Shown: one piece after another, positions 14,702 to 14,960 of the stretch
Layout: every line of letters starts with the position of its first letter
How positions within the stretch are numbered: the first letter of the stretch is position 1
Source of the DNA: JBBSIG01 sp038232215
GTDB lineage: Bacteria > Actinomycetota > Thermoleophilia > Gaiellales > Gaiellaceae
Direction of reading: 5' to 3'
DNA: 14,960 nt
Assembly: GCA_038232215.1 (NCBI GenBank)
Contig: JBBSIG010000045.1
Location: 1 to 14,960 of the forward strand
The notes under the pieces: model-generated
Database searches by the model: none
The model's input: the letters and a program-made list of their open reading frames with translations, nothing else
What the model was told of the DNA's origin: nothing
Translations under genes and position numbers: made by a program

Positions 14702-14774
14702 GTCCACAGCCCTCCGGCTCTGGTTCTCCAGGCGCGGCGCGCGGCAGTCGTTCCCTTCTCGCCGGGCTGTGGAC
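14702..14774. repeat. 11-bp inverted repeat GTCCACAGCCC / GGGCTGTGGAC
   Basis: Exact 11-bp arms (14702-14712 and 14764-14774) are separated by 51 nt and sit between the two 25-nt repeat copies. After a 3-nt bulge three more pairs are possible. RNA from this stretch could form a long-stem hairpin. Each arm also resembles the actinobacterial DnaA box TTGTCCACA at 8 of 9 positions. Confidence 0.55.
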
Positions 14775-14779
14775 GACCT

Positions 14780-14804
14780 GCGACGGTGTCTGACCCCGTG
14801 ACGG
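14780..14804 (+). repeat. 25-nt near-palindromic repeat, copy 2
   Basis: Degenerate copy of the repeat at 14674-14698, with four mismatches. Its core CGGTGTCTGACCCCG (14784-14798) keeps 6 of 7 palindromic pairs. It lies just before the purine-rich ribosome site of the decarboxylase gene. Confidence 0.55.
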
Positions 14805-14826
14805 GGCGGCGGGAGGGCGGGAGGGC

Positions 14827-14960
14827 GTGACCTTCCGGGACGACGGGCACGCCGCGCTCGAGTGGGTCGCCGACTACCTCGAGCGCGTCGGCGAGCTGCC
14901 CGTGCTGGCGCGGGTTCGCCCCGGCGACATCCGCTCGAGGCTTCCGGAGCGACCGCCGGA
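14827..14960 (+). CDS. PLP-dependent (aromatic) amino acid decarboxylase, 3' cut
   Basis: First 44 codons of a probable group II pyridoxal-phosphate decarboxylase (aromatic-L-amino-acid / glutamate decarboxylase superfamily), which would make amines such as tyramine or tryptamine. The N-terminus reads GHAALEWVADYLERVGELPVL followed by RVRPGDIRSRLPERPP, a pattern characteristic of this family's N-terminal arm. The PLP lysine and active site lie beyond the window. The GTG start follows GGAGG (14812-14816) at 10 nt; a second GGAGG (14820-14824) is too close. Substrate specificity cannot be judged. The 216-nt upstream region with repeats separates it from polX, so it is probably transcribed independently. 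Confidence 0.78.
   Translation, partial: MTFRDDGHAALEWVADYLERVGELPVLARVRPGDIRSRLPERPP

Noticed and set aside
12175..14850. Single 891-codon open frame on the - strand covering the glycosyltransferase and all of polX in antisense
   Set aside because: Only the last 235 codons resemble a protein family. The rest is antisense to polX, where strong G/C third-position bias removes stop codons.
1..14960. CRISPR array, tRNA/rRNA gene, transposase or defence island
   Set aside because: No regularly spaced repeats, no tRNA-like cloverleaf or rRNA stretch, and every long gene belongs to a housekeeping or repair family.

Overview
This 15 kb window is ordinary-looking, very GC-rich bacterial chromosome, densely packed with genes on both strands. 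Gene content and the many apparently leaderless genes suggest an actinobacterium, possibly a deep-branching one such as Thermoleophilia. That placement is inference: there is no rRNA gene or other decisive marker. I see no mobile element, CRISPR array, tRNA, phage gene or recognisable defence island.

Left block (1-3928, + strand): fatty acid synthesis. A 3-oxoacyl-ACP reductase (fabG, cut by the left edge) overlaps a beta-ketoacyl-ACP synthase II (fabF). A GNRA-capped hairpin and a 99-nt gap follow, then acetyl-CoA carboxylase carboxyltransferase beta and alpha (accD, accA) overlapping by 11 nt. Together they make malonyl-CoA and run the condensation and first reduction of chain elongation. 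acpP is not between fabG and fabF.

Middle block (3929-10037): a 179-nt spacer with several DnaA-box-like nonamers, then a three-domain DNA repair ligase LigD (phosphoesterase-ligase-polymerase order). Its last codons overlap, tail to tail, a type II NADH dehydrogenase on the - strand. Upstream of that, also on the - strand, is a DEAH helicase of the MrfA/YprA type with a C-terminal cysteine cluster.

Right block (10038-14960): thiamine-monophosphate kinase (thiL, +), an isochorismatase-like hydrolase (+), thioredoxin (-), a family 2 glycosyltransferase of the polyprenol-phosphate mannose synthase type (-), and divergently an X-family DNA polymerase with a PHP domain (polX, +). The start codons of the last two are only 18 nt apart. 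A 216-nt noncoding stretch follows, with two copies of a 25-nt near-palindromic repeat and an 11-bp inverted repeat. The window ends in the first 44 codons of a PLP-dependent (aromatic) amino acid decarboxylase.

I did not find a convincing undescribed multi-gene system. The points most worth checking are the -10-like hexamer 6-11 nt before several start codons (leaderless transcription), the 18-nt divergent promoter region, the composite repeat at 14612-14804, the DnaA-box-like cluster before ligD, and the proximity of three DNA-repair genes (ligD, mrfA-like, polX).
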